Source: Urophycis tenuis (lineage: Eukaryota; Chordata; Actinopteri; Gadiformes; Phycidae). Taken from it: a DNA stretch of 64,000 bases. The stretch spans positions 3,673,225 through 3,737,224 of the forward strand of contig JAXIVH010000010.1 of the NCBI GenBank assembly GCA_036785325.1, written 5' to 3'. Both the position numbers and the translations under genes were made by a program. Of this stretch, positions 29,169 through 54,236 are shown one piece after another. Each line of letters opens with the position of its first letter. Positions within the stretch are counted from its first letter, which is position 1. The notes below the pieces were generated by a model. That model was not told the DNA's origin, did not search any database, and saw only the letters and a list, made by a program, of their open reading frames with translations.

Positions 29169-29431
29169 CAGCGTGTACTTCTCTTGTATTTATATTTAAT
29201 TGTTATTTATTTTTTATATGGATGCATACCGGAATGCTGTTTTTGAGAATGTGACGACAGTACAATCACACTATTCTGCCACCCATGAATGTGAAAACAT
29301 TTGCCAAAGCTGCTGTTAATTGTTTTTATTTGATTGTTCCCCTGAATTAAGAAAATAGTCCTTAGATATGCATATATTACCTACATTTATACACACCTAT
29401 ATCTATTTTCACCTCGGTAACATTTTTATTA

Positions 29432-29437
29432 AATAAA
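29432..29437 (+). promoter_or_regulatory. mettl8: Probable mettl8 polyadenylation signal
   Basis: AATAAA about 265 bases after the stop codon, the first clear canonical hexamer downstream. Confidence 0.6.
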
Positions 29438-29539
29438 ACATCCGGATTACTAAATGGGTTCATCCAAAGAAAACAATCTACCTGTAAAAGTTTGTTGACT
29501 TTGTGAACTTTCATCTCCTAAAATGAGGTGTAATTCACC

Positions 29540-29806
29540 CCCCCCTGTGAAACAACGGGCCGCCCTCGTCTCGCGATAGTAGCGTGCCCACGACGCGTGA
29601 CGTCACCCGCGACTCGCAGACCGAGGTCCAGGAGCCAGGACGCTCAGCCAGGGGTGAGGAGGTGCGTGTCCAAAAACAGGAGCATTAATACCAACCAAGC
29701 AGCAGCTGTCCGTCTCGTACAGACCCATTCGGACTGCCACTGAGCGGACCCCAGGCCGGTGACGTGTGTTAGCCGTGTGGTCCGGTATGAGCACCACAGT
29801 ACACCG
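29540..29806 (+). promoter_or_regulatory. tlk1: Putative tlk1 promoter and 5' UTR with a perfect CRE
   Basis: CpG-rich stretch directly upstream of the putative first coding exon of tlk1. It holds a palindromic CRE, TGACGTCA, at 29,598-29,605. The mettl8 polyadenylation signal is only about 100 bases to its left, so the two genes are closely spaced in tandem. Confidence 0.55.
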
Positions 29807-29894
29807 ATGAGTGTCCAAAGTAGTGGAAGTTTGGAGGGACGCCATCTTGGTCCCAGCGCTCCACGTCCCCGACCCGGATCGGTCTCTCAGCGAC
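29807..29894 (+). CDS. tlk1: Putative first coding exon of tlk1 (N-terminus MSVQSSGSLEG)
   Basis: The ATG at 29,807 opens MSVQSSGSLEG, nearly identical to the human TLK1 N-terminus as I recall it. The remainder is Pro/Arg/Ser-rich and not conserved. The next exon begins at 33,234 with two bases plus GCC ATG, so this exon should end in phase 1. The donor after 29,894 (C/GTACCG) fits that phase but is weak; a second phase-1 choice is after 29,930. It may be only one of two alternative starts, since a well-conserved ATG lies at 33,239. Confidence 0.65.
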
Positions 29895-29954
29895 GTACCG
29901 CGGTGGTGCTGAAGGACAAGGAGGGGTCGTGTGACGATACTGGACTCTAAAGTG

Positions 29955-32900
29955 TCTGCTATATGTGTGTGTAAGTAGTGCTGATACTGAACGTGCTGTG
30001 TGTAAAGGTTGGAGCTGGTCACCCGTCGGCTCCTCGGTCCACGGAGCCTCCGAGGCTAGCTGGTAGCACCGAACCCGTCCTTACGGACCCATGACGGCAC
30101 AAACAGCCAGAACACTGCAGAACCCAGGTGCTCCTGCTGAGTACTTGTAACGTGCATGCATTGGGGGGGTCGTGGGGCGAATGAACGAGTGAAACGCTCC
30201 ACAATGGCACCCGGTGGTCTGTAACGTGGAGCCCTGCTGAGGGTTAACGTGACTTCGTTAGGTTTTGGTAGGGAGCCATCACCCAGTGGTCGGGGCTCGG
30301 TCCGGTTGGTTCTGGACCCAATGCGGCCGTCGTTGGACCGGATACCGAACTCCGTTTAATTTGGAAAGTGGTTCTGTTAAAGATGTAAGCCTGTTGTCTC
30401 CCCTGGGATGCTGCTCTGGGCCACTTAGGTTCTGGTACGGTGTTGAAAACTAGTCGGTGGTGTGTGTGTTGACACGTCGGGGTGAGAGTGTGACACCGTG
30501 AAGGTGGGTTTTAAATTAGGGCCATGCACATGAGTCAGGCTGGATGAATGCGTGATGTGTTGCGCACAGGTTATAATGCGGGATGTCCACCTGAACAAAG
30601 AATTCTGGTTCTGATTCTGCTTTGACCAAACAACGTACACACTAATCCGTCACACTGTTTCCGAACTGGCATGTCGGTCAGAGGAGTGGAGGCATGTCCC
30701 CCACCATGACACTAACCATTCATGTTGTAGGCATGCATTGGTCAGAATAGTGAAGGTTGCCTAAACGAACACTTGAATAGTATGCCTGCCTGCATTACGT
30801 TTAGTCTCATAAGCGTTATGGGTTCTTCCACTTCTGCTCAAAATCTGCTGTGTTTTGCCAGAGATTTAATGGCTTAACAAGTGTGTGCCATAAACAGGTG
30901 GTAACCGGTGAACTGCATGCAGTCCAAATGACATCCACAGCAAGAGTTCTAAGGGTTCACCCTCATGCTTCTCCAGGGGCTTGACTATAGATGATAGTTG
31001 TGAATGGCCTGAGGACCTCCCTTTTTGTTTGACACAAAAGAAAAATAAGCCCTCGTTGCAAAGTTTAAAACGGGGTGAGGGGGGAAAAACAACTTGTGGT
31101 TAGGATTGCATCCTTTGTGTGGTTTCCAACGTTGACATTTAAAATGCTGTTGGCGGTGGAAGGAACAAAACCCTACTTGATTTCTTCTCACTATGGAAAT
31201 AGTACGAAGACAAAAGGTCCACGTTTCTGGACATTTCCTTCTGTTTTGTTTTGCAAATGTGCACAGTACTAATATTGGTTGTAATTCACAAATCCACGTT
31301 TTAAATGACTGTCACACTGATCCTCAAGGATACCAGAAGTTAAAGTTTAAAGGACATCCCAGCATTCATCACTCAATCATAACAGTATTTGTGGGTCTCA
31401 TTTTGTGATTTGAATGCATGACATTGCACGGGCCTGGCTGATGTTTGCAGACGGATGTGTTGTTGTTTTGGTCCTAAACGGTGAGATGTGATTCACGGGA
31501 TATTGAACGTGCTGCTTGTGCTGATGTCAAATCTCTGCTGGCCCACCTGGCGCTTCTCTTAGCGTCCCTCTGCTTTAAAGTCTATCGATCCCACGGGCGT
31601 GGATCACACATAATGATTGCGTGCGGCTTCTCCCGACGCAGCCCTGCCCCACGCCCCGTCACGTGCCCCCGCGCTCCTTTTGGCTCCCAGACGAGTAACA
31701 CGAGGAATGATATTTTACATGTGAGCGTGGATGACGTGCGGGGCTTCCAAGTGGCTGCGTCTGCAGCATCCCGCCCAGTACATGACATGTCTCCAGTTAC
31801 CTCATGTTGCCATGTCGTAGTGGGGGCCGGCCTCCCCAGGCCTACCAGGAACAACACCAACCCCGGCCAAAGTCTGACACCATTTGTTTACTACAGGTTA
31901 TTTCTATTGCTCCCTCTGTAAGATCACCTTTTACAGTGCGGAAAATCCCTTCATCATCATTACAACTCTGGGCAAACATCGGACAAGTTTACATCATCCC
32001 AGCAATGATCTTGAGGGGCTGTTGCTGCGATTGAATATTCCCCAAACGGTGTGGTTTGTGTCCAGATGTAACCAAGACGTGCACCGAGGGCCGGGAATAC
32101 CACCGCGTTGACGCGCACGTCAAACGTTGGCTCCGGCCCCGTCTCCCGGCGGACGAGCCCGCGGGGTGAAGCGGTTCAGAGTGCGTGATGCAACGTTTCC
32201 CCCCCTTGATTCCCTTTCTCTGGGGACTCCATATTGTAGCGCGGAGGGCTGTCCAGCGCACATAGTTCAGGATCAGTGTTACATTTTTCACCGCGGCTCC
32301 CTGGAACACCTCTCGACCGCCTCTTTATGTCCCCTCCGCCTTGCAGACTAACAGCAGAGGCTGTAATCCTAGGAGCACCAGACAGCATACCTTTGGCTGT
32401 ATTAGGTCTCCCTTTCTCTGTGAACAGAAGGTTTTTCTCCCCGTCCCCTTCTGTTCCCATTACGATGAATAGATTAGAAGTGTGAAAGAAACGGCCGAGT
32501 GCTTGATGCTCTGCTCGGTGCAGGAGCAGCCACGTTATTTGTCGACTGCAAAACGGTTTGGTGGCCGTCGGCGTTGACATAAACATGAAGTTTGTGTTTT
32601 TTTTTATTTTTTAATTTCTTGCCCACACCGAGGACGCCTCAAATTCGAGCGTGTCATCGCAATTAGCGGCGGCTGCCCCTGCTGACATGCGCGTGGTTTT
32701 ACACGCATCTGAACTCCTGCATGTGGAGCGTCTGGTGAAATCAAAATGGCACCATCATCGTGGCAGGTTTTCTCACCGAGGTCTTAGTCAACAGCCCCCT
32801 CCCTCCCTCTCCCTCCCTCCCTCCCTCCCCCTCCCTCCCTCCCTCCCCCTCCCTCCCTCCCTCCCTCTCCCTCCCCCCCCCGGTGAGAGCCTCCCGCAGC

Positions 32901-33233
32901 GCTGAGGCCCACAGAGTAACCGCCACAGGGACCCAACGGTCACCATGGCGTGCCGGCCGAGGCCTCGCCAACAGAGCGCCTCAGAATGCGTCGCTGGCGG
33001 GCGCCTCTCTGAACACACGCCGCTCCGTCGGCGGCTTTTCTCCAGGCGTTTTTACCGGCCGCGCATTTGAGCTCTGGACCCCCTCCTGTGTTCTTAGAGG
33101 GGAAGCCCGCGCGCCGTCAGGTATCTTTGACAAAGGGCCATTAACCCGTCACCCGCGTTCAACGGCTTCACGGTGGGGGGTGGGGGGGTCTCCTCTCGGG
33201 GCCCAGCTGACTCTGCTGTGCTGCCGTTGCCAG
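29955..33233. other. tlk1 intron 1; no gene seen
   Basis: No exon is recognised. Several open frames here lack homology and splice context. A (CCCT)n run lies at about 32,800-32,880. The stretches 31,480-31,880 and 32,060-32,760 are complex and not repetitive and could hold regulatory sequence, but I see no specific signal. Confidence 0.6.
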
Positions 33234-33238
33234 GTGCC

Positions 33239-45890
<12,652 letters not shown>

Positions 45891-46890
45891 CTCTGCCCCT
45901 CCCCCCCTCGCACTGTGACGGAACCGTGACGGAACCGAGCAGCAGGCTGCTCCCGCGCCTGCACAGCTCCGCCTGCACCCCCACCCCCGCATCCACACCC
46001 CCACCCACACCCCCACCCGGCACCCACCTGGTCTGGGTGCCTGGGGGGTCCGAGGACTGCGGGAGGGACTAGAATGGCCAAAGCTTTGTGACTCTCCCCC
46101 CCCCCTGCCACTCCTCCCTCCCCCTCCTCACCCACGTTGTGCTCCTAGTGTTGACCCACACTTGGGCCGATTGGGGGGGGAAGGAGGGGGGGGGAGGCAG
46201 GAGGGAGGTGGGGGAGGAGGAGGGGGAGGAACCCTGGGGGTAAGCGGATCTTGAGACGGTCCAGCAGAGCACTGAATGAAACTGACTTGAGAACCTGACC
46301 GAGGGTGTGAGTGGACGCCCCCCCTCCCCCGGGGAGGACACGGCCTACCGAAGGCCTACCGGAGAGGGCCGACGGACACCTGCCCCCTGGTGGGTGGGGG
46401 GGTGGGTGGGGCTCGCGGCGGTCCTGCCAGGGTGCATAAACCATACAGCTGCTACACGTTCATTTACTGTAATAAGCAGGCGGTCATCGTTTGAAGAATT
46501 TCAACATTGTTTTCGTTTTGTTCAAAAGTGATAGGCTTTCATTTCAGTTACCCCCCCTCCCCCCTAGCCATGAGATTGTAATACTTTAGCAAGTTGTGGC
46601 ATCTAGTAAGAAATAGGCTCTGGCAGCGTACTAATGTTTAATGCACAAGATAACCAAATGTAGAAAAATGACGTTGTACAAAATCCTATGCAGGAATACT
46701 AATAAATAAATGGATGGATTGAGAGAACTGTATATGCTGTACAGGAGATCATTTTCCGGTCTGTGAAACAAACTATTTGGGCGATTTTAGGTTTCTGCTG
46801 TGTCCCTAGTTTTGCAGCTTTAGGTGTTATTATTGTCGAGGCCGGTGTATTCTTAATTGTGTACATATGTACAGTTCTGCTGAAAGTCAA

Positions 46891-46896
46891 AATAAA
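46891..46896 (+). promoter_or_regulatory. tlk1: tlk1 polyadenylation signal
   Basis: AATAAA 1.0 kb after the tlk1 stop. The 45,891-46,890 stretch is the probable 3' UTR. Its first 500 bases are C/G-rich and its last 400 bases are AT-rich and non-repetitive, as in vertebrate TLK1 3' ends. Confidence 0.7.
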
Positions 46897-46940
46897 TGCT
46901 GGGAAATTAAAATAGTTGAGGTCTTGTGCAGAACCACAGC

Positions 46941-46946
46941 TTTATT
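46941..46946 (-). promoter_or_regulatory. gorasp2: Probable gorasp2 polyadenylation signal
   Basis: AATAAA on the minus strand, about 690 bases beyond the gorasp2 stop codon and only 45 bases from the opposing tlk1 signal. Confidence 0.55.
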
Positions 46947-47564
46947 ACAGCTCATGTCATTACAATCATGGTCATTCATGTTCCACTAGGTCCTGCTGCC
47001 ACCTAGTGTCCTCCCAGGAGTACTGCGCTTTTAAGTAGAGCAGCTGGCGTCAGCTGCCAAGTGTCTCGTGCTTCAGAACAAAGTCCTGGACTGCCCGGGA
47101 ACACTTGGCTCAACAAGCAGTACTTCAAGATGAGAAAAACACTTATTGAAGTAAACCGCAGAACCTCTATAACACACACAAGATCCCCAACTGTAAATCA
47201 TGAACCTTTTTAAACCCTGTCTTCTCCTGAGGACTTCATGACCATAAATAGTATTGTTTTAAGTATTTTTCCATTTTAAATAAGTCACTAGGTTGTGGTA
47301 ACGTGACTGAAATTCAATAGCAGCATGTTTGCATGGGCCAGAAAGGAAATGGACGTCAGTTGGTCTGTGTGTCGGCAGTAACCTTCCAGTCTCATGCGCT
47401 CCCAAAAAAACCCTCCAACCTCCTGCTCCTAACCTCCAGTCCCGCCACTAACTCCTGCTCTGAAAGGCCCGTGGGACCGGCCCGTTTGAAGAGTCCGCTC
47501 CCAGACACAACCATCAGCACCTCGCCTGCATTCCATGACACTGTAACCGAAAAGACCGTCAAAC

Positions 47565-47567
<3 letters not shown>

Positions 47568-47609
<42 letters not shown>
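47568..47609. repeat. (TG)n in the gorasp2 3' UTR
   Basis: TG run 20 bases beyond the gorasp2 stop codon; it would be (CA)n in the transcript. Confidence 0.9.
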
Positions 47610-47612
<3 letters not shown>

Positions 47613-47629
47613 ACTAAACTAAAGGTCCA

Positions 47630-50600
47630 TTACGACGACACGCTGACGTTCCCGGGTTCTGCCCCGGCGTTGGCGCCGCCGTACCGGAGCGGGGGGCCGT
47701 GGACCCCGGGGAACGGGGGCAGCGTCGTCGCGGGGGGCTCCGGACCGCCGGAGGGTGGAGGCGGGGCTCCGACGCCGGGGAGGACGAAGTCCGACAGGGG
47801 GAGGACGGCGCGGGGCACCGGGGGGGGCAGGTTGAGGGGGGGGAGGTTGAGGGGAGGCAGCGGGGGGACACCTGTGGGGGGGGGGGGGGGGGGGGGGCAC
47901 ACAACGACACACGGTGAACAATCTGCTCTAAAGGGGTAGTTTGAAATTTTGACGTTTCTGGCGTTATAATTTATTTGCCTCGGGTGTACTGTGGAGTGGG
48001 TCAGACTGTTTTTATTAGCAGGCTAGCTGGAACCATTGACTTGTGCTAGTCTAGCACCAGCGAACTAAGCAACTAGAAGAACTGAATGAAATGTGTTGAA
48101 ATCATCTCCAATGATAAATAACACACAGGCTAACTTGGAAATGAGGTCCTATGTCCAAAATTCCAAACTGCCCCTTTACGTCTACCGTTCCAGCCTTTAG
48201 GTTTGTGGATCTGCGCTACGCTGTCCGCTAGCGGGCCCAGGGAGAGCCACCGGGTCCTGTAGACGAGTCGGGACCTCTGGGAATGGACCTCCTTTTAAAA
48301 AGGTCCTGGGTTTGACCTGTCCTCAACCTACCTGGGAAACCTGGTCTCTTAACCCCTCCCTGTGATTGTATTCATGTAACTCGCTCAACTCCGAAATGAC
48401 TAGATTTATTCAGCAGCTGCTATCCATATCAACTGTCGGAGCAAACATCCCATAACCCTATCAGAGCCACGATGGAAGAGGTGAATAGATGGGCCACCCA
48501 GGGTACCTGCTGGGGGTAGTCCACTAACTCCATGTAGCGATAGCTTGCTCAGGTCTGGCAGGGTGATGTTTAGGTTGGGCAGGTTGGGTAGAGGAGGGAG
48601 GCGTCCAGGTAGAGGCATCAAACCTGCGGGGACGAACACAAGAGGCCAGTTTACCATGTCCGGGCGGACACGTTTTGTATTCGCGCTTCACTGAAGACTG
48701 CATGTTTGACGTGCGTGTTACAGAGCCAGCTCTCCTGGCGCCGCCTGGTGGGGGAGGGGCTGACCTGGGAGGCTGGCAGGAGGGGGGAGGGGTCCGGGGG
48801 AGATCTGAGGCAGCGCCGGTACGGTCGGAGCTCCTGGAACAGAGGGGCGTGTCATGGTAGGGGAAAAAAAGAGGATGGATGGATTGTGTCTTGGTGAATA
48901 GACAGTGCAGCGTGTGTTTTGGACGTTCCCATGATGGTTAAGTTCTCAGCCGACCTGTCTGGAAGGCGCTGAGGGCGGGAGGCTGGGCGGAGCCAACGGT
49001 GACGCTGGACGCAGTGGGAGACGGAGACGCTCCAGGTGGGAGAGATGCTCCAGGTGAGGCAGCAGGACTCACGGCTGACAGGTGGACCTGGGAATCACCA
49101 CCACATCCCCTCAGGATTACTGAAGTTCAGACATTACAATAAATACGCTAATTTGATGCCAATGATGAACCAAATATTTGATTCGATCTCCCAGCACGGT
49201 GACAACGGTAACATCTCCGTCATCACCTCCGTGAAGCCGTCTTTAGGTGGAGCCGCTGGCTGGCTGGCTGCCTGCGCAGGGAAGCTGATCTTTTTGCCCT
49301 CGGAGAACGGCAGCGTGGGTATCCTGTGCAGGTAGCCGTAGCCGATCCCACAGCCAATACTGAGGAACCGGGAGAGGAACCGGGAGAGGAACCGGGTAGA
49401 TTTCAGTTTGTGAAAGAAATAAAGCCTCACTGAGTTCTGACAGCAGGGATGGGGGATGCATCGCTAAAAGGACATGTTGGGTTTTCAAACTAGGTGACTC
49501 CAGGTGTGTGTGTGTGTGTGTGTTGTCCTTGGTGCCGTCTCCTACCTGCCCTCCCCGCCCCAGTCACAGTTGGGGGTGATGACCACCTCGCGGCAGCTGT
49601 CCGTGTCGGTGTTGTACACGTACAGCTTCAGGCCCTTGCCGTCGTAGGCCTCGATGAGGGAGAACAGATCCTCGCTCTGTTTAAAGAAAGATTCAAGCTT
49701 CAAGTCAACAGTTGCCGCCGGGGCTCGGCGACGGCCTCATTCACCCACAGCGGCCATCTTGGTTCCAAGCGTTCCCCCCCCCCCCCCCCCCCAGGAGAGG
49801 TGAGCTGAGTTCACAGAATCCCCTCGCCCGGCTAGCATTTGGAACCAAGATGGCCGTCGTGGGTGGAATGAGGCCCACGGTGTCTCGGAGGATTCCTCCA
49901 CGGCGCGGCATTGGCGGGTACCTCATTCATGACCGAATCGGCTCCTATGATGTAGTCCGAGTGGGGCCTCAGGCCCGCCAGGGCCGCAGGAGAACTGGGC
50001 TCAACCTCCTGGAAATATGCAGGGGGTGTCGAGTTAGATTAGATTAGATTAGATTCAACTTTATTGTCATTGTGCAGAGTACAAGTACGGGGACAACGAA
50101 ATGCAGTTGGCGTTCTAACCAGAAGTGCAAATGAGCGATAAAGGTATGGGCTGAAATGCAGAAATGCAGAATAAGGTGCAGAGTGCAAAATTGAAAAACA
50201 TGAACAGTGGCAGTAGTTATCAAAGTGACGGTAATTAACGGTAGTTATTAAAGTGACAGTAAACAGTGCAGGTGGAGGTAGTGATCGTTGAGTTAGGTCA
50301 CATGACAATCACCACCGTTTCAATAGTTGTTTGTGTTTCCCGCTGACGCACGGGAACACCCTACAAACGGTATGGATAACAATGATGTTCACTCATGGCG
50401 ACACCCGACACCATCGCCTCTCCACAGGTGCGGTCCTCTCGGTCCTCACCAGCACGTGCCAGACGTTCTCGTTGGCTCCGTCGAAGGTGCAGAAGCGGAT
50501 GCTGACGCCCAGCAGGCCCTGGCCCCCCCACAGGGTGCTGGGCGTCACCAAGGTCTCCCTCACCTCCAGCGTCTTGCTGCTGTACACCAGCATCTTCACG

Positions 50601-50677
50601 GGCCGCTCCACGTTCCCCTTCAGCAGCTCCTTCAGCGTGTCGTTGTCTTTGTTCTGGGAGGGAGGAGGAGCAGGACG

Positions 50678-50709
<32 letters not shown>

Positions 50710-50791
50710 TACAGGAGACACTGCGGTGAAGACCTCTGAGCTGGACTGGTTGTTTATTTTGAGCAGTAGCTACCTGTTGTGTGTGTGTGTG

Positions 50792-50850
<59 letters not shown>

Positions 50851-51674
50851 GTGGGGCTTGATCTCGATTAACATTGATCACATGTGATCGCGTCGGTCGC
50901 GATCACCTCCTGCATTTAATCACATGTCTAGCTGTCCTGTTTAACCTGATGATGCTAACCAACAATCCATCATGTCTCCCTTCACAGGTAGCCACTGCAC
51001 GAGCTCTGGTCCTAGTCTGTCCCACAGGCGTGTGATCACACTGGTGCTCACCAGCCTGGTGTCCGAGATGGAGACGATGAAGTCAAAGAATGGCTCCAGC
51101 CCAGCACGGTGGCCAGGGGAATTCTCCTGCACCTGGAAATACACAACAGAGTCAGTGATGGAGCTTAGCAAGTGAACAAGTGAACTACTTGGGGGCGGAG
51201 GCGGGGGGGGATGACCATGTCCCTCTCTCACCATGTAGCCTACATTGTGCAGTATTTGTGTCATCACAGACCAGGATGCAGTCACAGCTTGCCCTGTGAT
51301 GTGCAAATGTTGGTATTTTGATCAGGCTGATGCTATGCTAACACGGGCTAACTCTGAACATGATGCATGATTATATTCACTTTTATTGCATTCAGCAAAA
51401 GAGGACCATAAGGGAAAAGCGACTACGGCGTATATGCACCCGGCACGAATCGCCAGGCGTTCTGCTCGGTAGCAGTGACATGCGGCACCCATAGGTGAGG
51501 ATAACCCATCGTCTGAGCATCATCATCAGCAGCAGCACCTTCCGCACCGCGTCCGTCCAGGGAGGACCAGACCAGGAAACCTGGGTGATCACGGACCGAA
51601 GATCATCTTACTCTGAGGACGTGGTATCCTTCAGACCCTCCGCCCGGAATCTCCACGCTCGGAGATCCCCCCAT
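47630..51674 (-). CDS. gorasp2: gorasp2 (GRASP55), Golgi reassembly-stacking protein 2
   Basis: Ten minus-strand exons: 51612-51674, 51052-51132, 50450-50653, 49922-50008, 49546-49676, 49227-49359, 48955-49087, 48765-48833, 48507-48623 and 47630-47871, with a stop at 47630-47632. They give 419 residues (human 452). The protein is a peripheral Golgi tether: two PDZ-like GRASP domains oligomerise across cisternae, and N-myristoylation at Gly2 (MGGSPSVEIPGG) anchors it. PDZ1 has NSPGHRAGLEPFFDFIVSI and LVTPSTLWGGQGLLGVSIRF; PDZ2 has SPAALAGLRPHSDYIIGAD and WGGEGS joined to IGCGIGYGYLHRIP. The tail after about residue 233 is Pro/Ser-rich (PSPTASSVTVG, GLMPLPGRLPPLPNLPNLN) and much less conserved, as expected for the phosphoregulated SPR region. 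The last exon is unusually Pro/Gly-rich and its acceptor follows a run of about 22 C. tlk1 converges on it. Confidence 0.96.
47876..47897. repeat. Poly-G run (poly-C on the gorasp2 strand) at the last acceptor
   Basis: About 22 consecutive G on the plus strand, which is the pyrimidine tract directly before the ACAG acceptor of the last gorasp2 exon. Confidence 0.9.
50034..50275 (+). repeat. Dispersed teleost repeat with (GATTA)n head
   Basis: TAGATTAGATTAGATTAGAT followed by CAACTTTATTGTCATTG and ACAACGAAATGCAGTT, a very common teleost interspersed sequence (from memory), here in a gorasp2 intron 26 bases right of exon 4. Confidence 0.7.
50789..50850. repeat. (CTGT)n microsatellite
   Basis: CTGT tetranucleotide run in a gorasp2 intron; a shorter CAGA run lies at about 50,682-50,706. 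Confidence 0.93.
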
Positions 51675-51950
51675 CTCTCCCGCTGGCTCGGTGGGCTGGC
51701 TGCTCTGCTGCAGCACCGCTGGAGATGGAGAGGAGGCTGACTGACTGACACGGCAACGCACACACACACACACACACACACACCGCACTGGTTTCCTGCT
51801 GCTGCTGTCCCGGAATTCAAGTACTTCCGGTAAGGTGGTCGCTCATCGCACGCCGACACTGTGAGGCACACACGCATCACGCATCACGCAGCGTGCACCA
51901 CGCAGCGCGCACCACGCAGCACGCAGCACGCATCACGCACACATGGACCA
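51675..51950 (-). promoter_or_regulatory. gorasp2: gorasp2 5' UTR/promoter region with CACGCA repeats
   Basis: Directly upstream of the gorasp2 start. It holds a (CA)n run at 51,758-51,783 and a 70-base CACGCAGC/CACGCATC tandem block at about 51,868-51,940. The true transcription start cannot be read. Confidence 0.45.
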
Positions 51951-52731
51951 GACTGTGCTTTGTGCGTGGCTTCGTAGCAGCCTGTGATTACTTAAATGTG
52001 ATGTTATTTACTGTATGAGATAAACAGATTCATATGTTCTGTGACTACTTTGCTATATGAGATAAGCTGCCTAAATATGTGCACAGTGAACGTCCTTCAA
52101 AAAGTCGGTTCTGTCTGCTCAACAGCTGATCTTCCTCCACCATTATTTGCATAATAGTCCATCATTAAAAAAAGTAACGAAACTATAGGTATCTATAGTA
52201 AAATACGCTAGGTTTAGTACGTGGAGGATCGTTAATGAGATGGTGTCAATGCAAAGACAAATGGATGGTGTTTTGTGCCACTGCATTAAAACCAGTCATG
52301 TGTCTGGTTTCAGGGCCTGAGTAATGAGCCCGGGTTCTTTATCTGCTCCACGCCACTCATTCTAATTGGAAACTGCGGTGTGTGAATCTCTCAATATTCA
52401 CCTCACCCATTCCGCGGGACTCCATCACACCATCAGGGCGGCCGTGCGGGGAAGAAAGAAGGGCGCTATATGTGCTGATAAGGGCTATCGTCATCATATT
52501 CAGTACCGACTTGAGGAGAAGATTGATAAATATGTAATTGTATATCTTCGCGGTGCAGCGGGTCTTATCAAATAATTCAATAGCAATGTATCCGGGACCG
52601 TTACTTTTGTCATCCATCACGCTGCAGCCTGTCTGTGTGAATGTCAGACAGCGTTCACCTTGTCTCCCTCTCTCCGTGCTCCCGATCCGTGGATGCGGGT
52701 CGTTCACTCACCGAATCCGCATTGAAGGGCG

Positions 52732-52734
<3 letters not shown>

Positions 52735-52818
<84 letters not shown>
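52735..52818. repeat. (TG)n microsatellite
   Basis: About 84 bases of uninterrupted TG. Confidence 0.95.
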
Positions 52819-52987
52819 TGCGCGTACGCACGCACACACTAGGTTTCAGTGACACACACACTACAAGGCGTTGACCTGTGGGGGTCTCAGCCTTGGGGTG
52901 GTGACGTCAAGCGGGGCCGACGCGGACACAGACAACTACATAATTTGTTGTGAATCAATGTGTTGTTTGGTGGGGTTAAGGTTTTAC

Positions 52988-53032
<45 letters not shown>

Positions 53033-54236
53033 CAAACTGACTACGTCAGGCCTGTTCGGGATAGGGTGTAGTTTTCGGGTCAGGTTGGGTTAGGTCAGGT
53101 TCGTTATTAATCTCCGGGTTTGGTTTTAGGGTTCAGCAAAAAAAAAACGCCCAAGGAGGACCTCGGAGTGGGAGGGGTCCCAGAATAAGCCCCTGGCGTT
53201 TTTCATTATGTATTGTTATTATCAATAATAGCATTATTCTGGAGGTTGGGGTCATGAAAAATGTACGACCTAAATGTCATGGGTCAAGAAAGGTTAGGAT
53301 CCCGATGAAGAGTTTCAGTTTCAGTTTCAGATTCATTGGGAGGAGAGTCCAGAGAACAAACAGACCCTATTAAGTGGATGCTGTCATTGTATCGGTTTGC
53401 ATTTAACAGTGGCAATAAAACTGTCCAAATAAACTGTCCTATCTTACACTGACATATTGAATGGAAATGCTTAAATGACACTGTCTATACTGACTAAAAG
53501 CACTGAGAACTTTGAAATTGTTGTTTTTTTGTTACCCTAACTAAAGAATTGCGGACATCTGAATATCTAATTCTGTAATTAAATGTATTTCTCAAACTAA
53601 ATGAAATGAAAGAAGCACCAACCCTGGAGGTTTCTATTCATTATTATTTATTATCTTTAACAAAATCCTTCTGCTATGTTCAGGTTGGAATCATGTGACC
53701 AATAAGAGGAGGCTATTCAGCCAATCATAGGCAATTACCTCAGGACTGAGAGTCTAGCCAGGACAATGAATGAATGAATCACGTTTGTCTCAACAGAATC
53801 CCAGAAGAGAAATACTATTTGGCTTGCTTGTTCTCAGAGGAGAGATACAGGGCTGCTATTGGCTGGCTTGTTATCAGAGGAGAGATACAGGGCTGCTATT
53901 GGCTGGCTTGGTTTTAGAAAGGAATAAATGGAGCAGCTCAGAATGATTATCTTTAACATAAAAATGGAAAAAAATTGAAAAGTGAAAAACAAAAACAGTT
54001 GAGAGTAAGCGTCGTCGATCCACATCATTTGTGCAGAGGGTGAGGATGGGGGAGAGGGGGAGGGGGGGGTTGGGAGTCAGGGAGTCAATATTATCACCAT
54101 TTCATTAGCCTTGCCTCTCACAATGGGAACATCAGCATCTATCAGGGAGCTAATGTGGCAGTGACTCCCAGGGGGGGGGGGAGAAACGTCTGGCACATCA
54201 CAAAGTCAATGACTGGATGTAGGAGGAGGGGGTGAT

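Noticed and set aside
31481..31921. 146-codon plus-strand frame in tlk1 intron 1
   Set aside because: No recognised domain, no supporting splice sites or start context, composition like surrounding intron.
47614..47921. Pro-rich frames in all phases over the last gorasp2 exon as separate genes
   Set aside because: Only the frame continuing from the exon at 48507-48623 (GVPPLPPLNLPP) fits the splice phase. The others are shadows of G/C runs.
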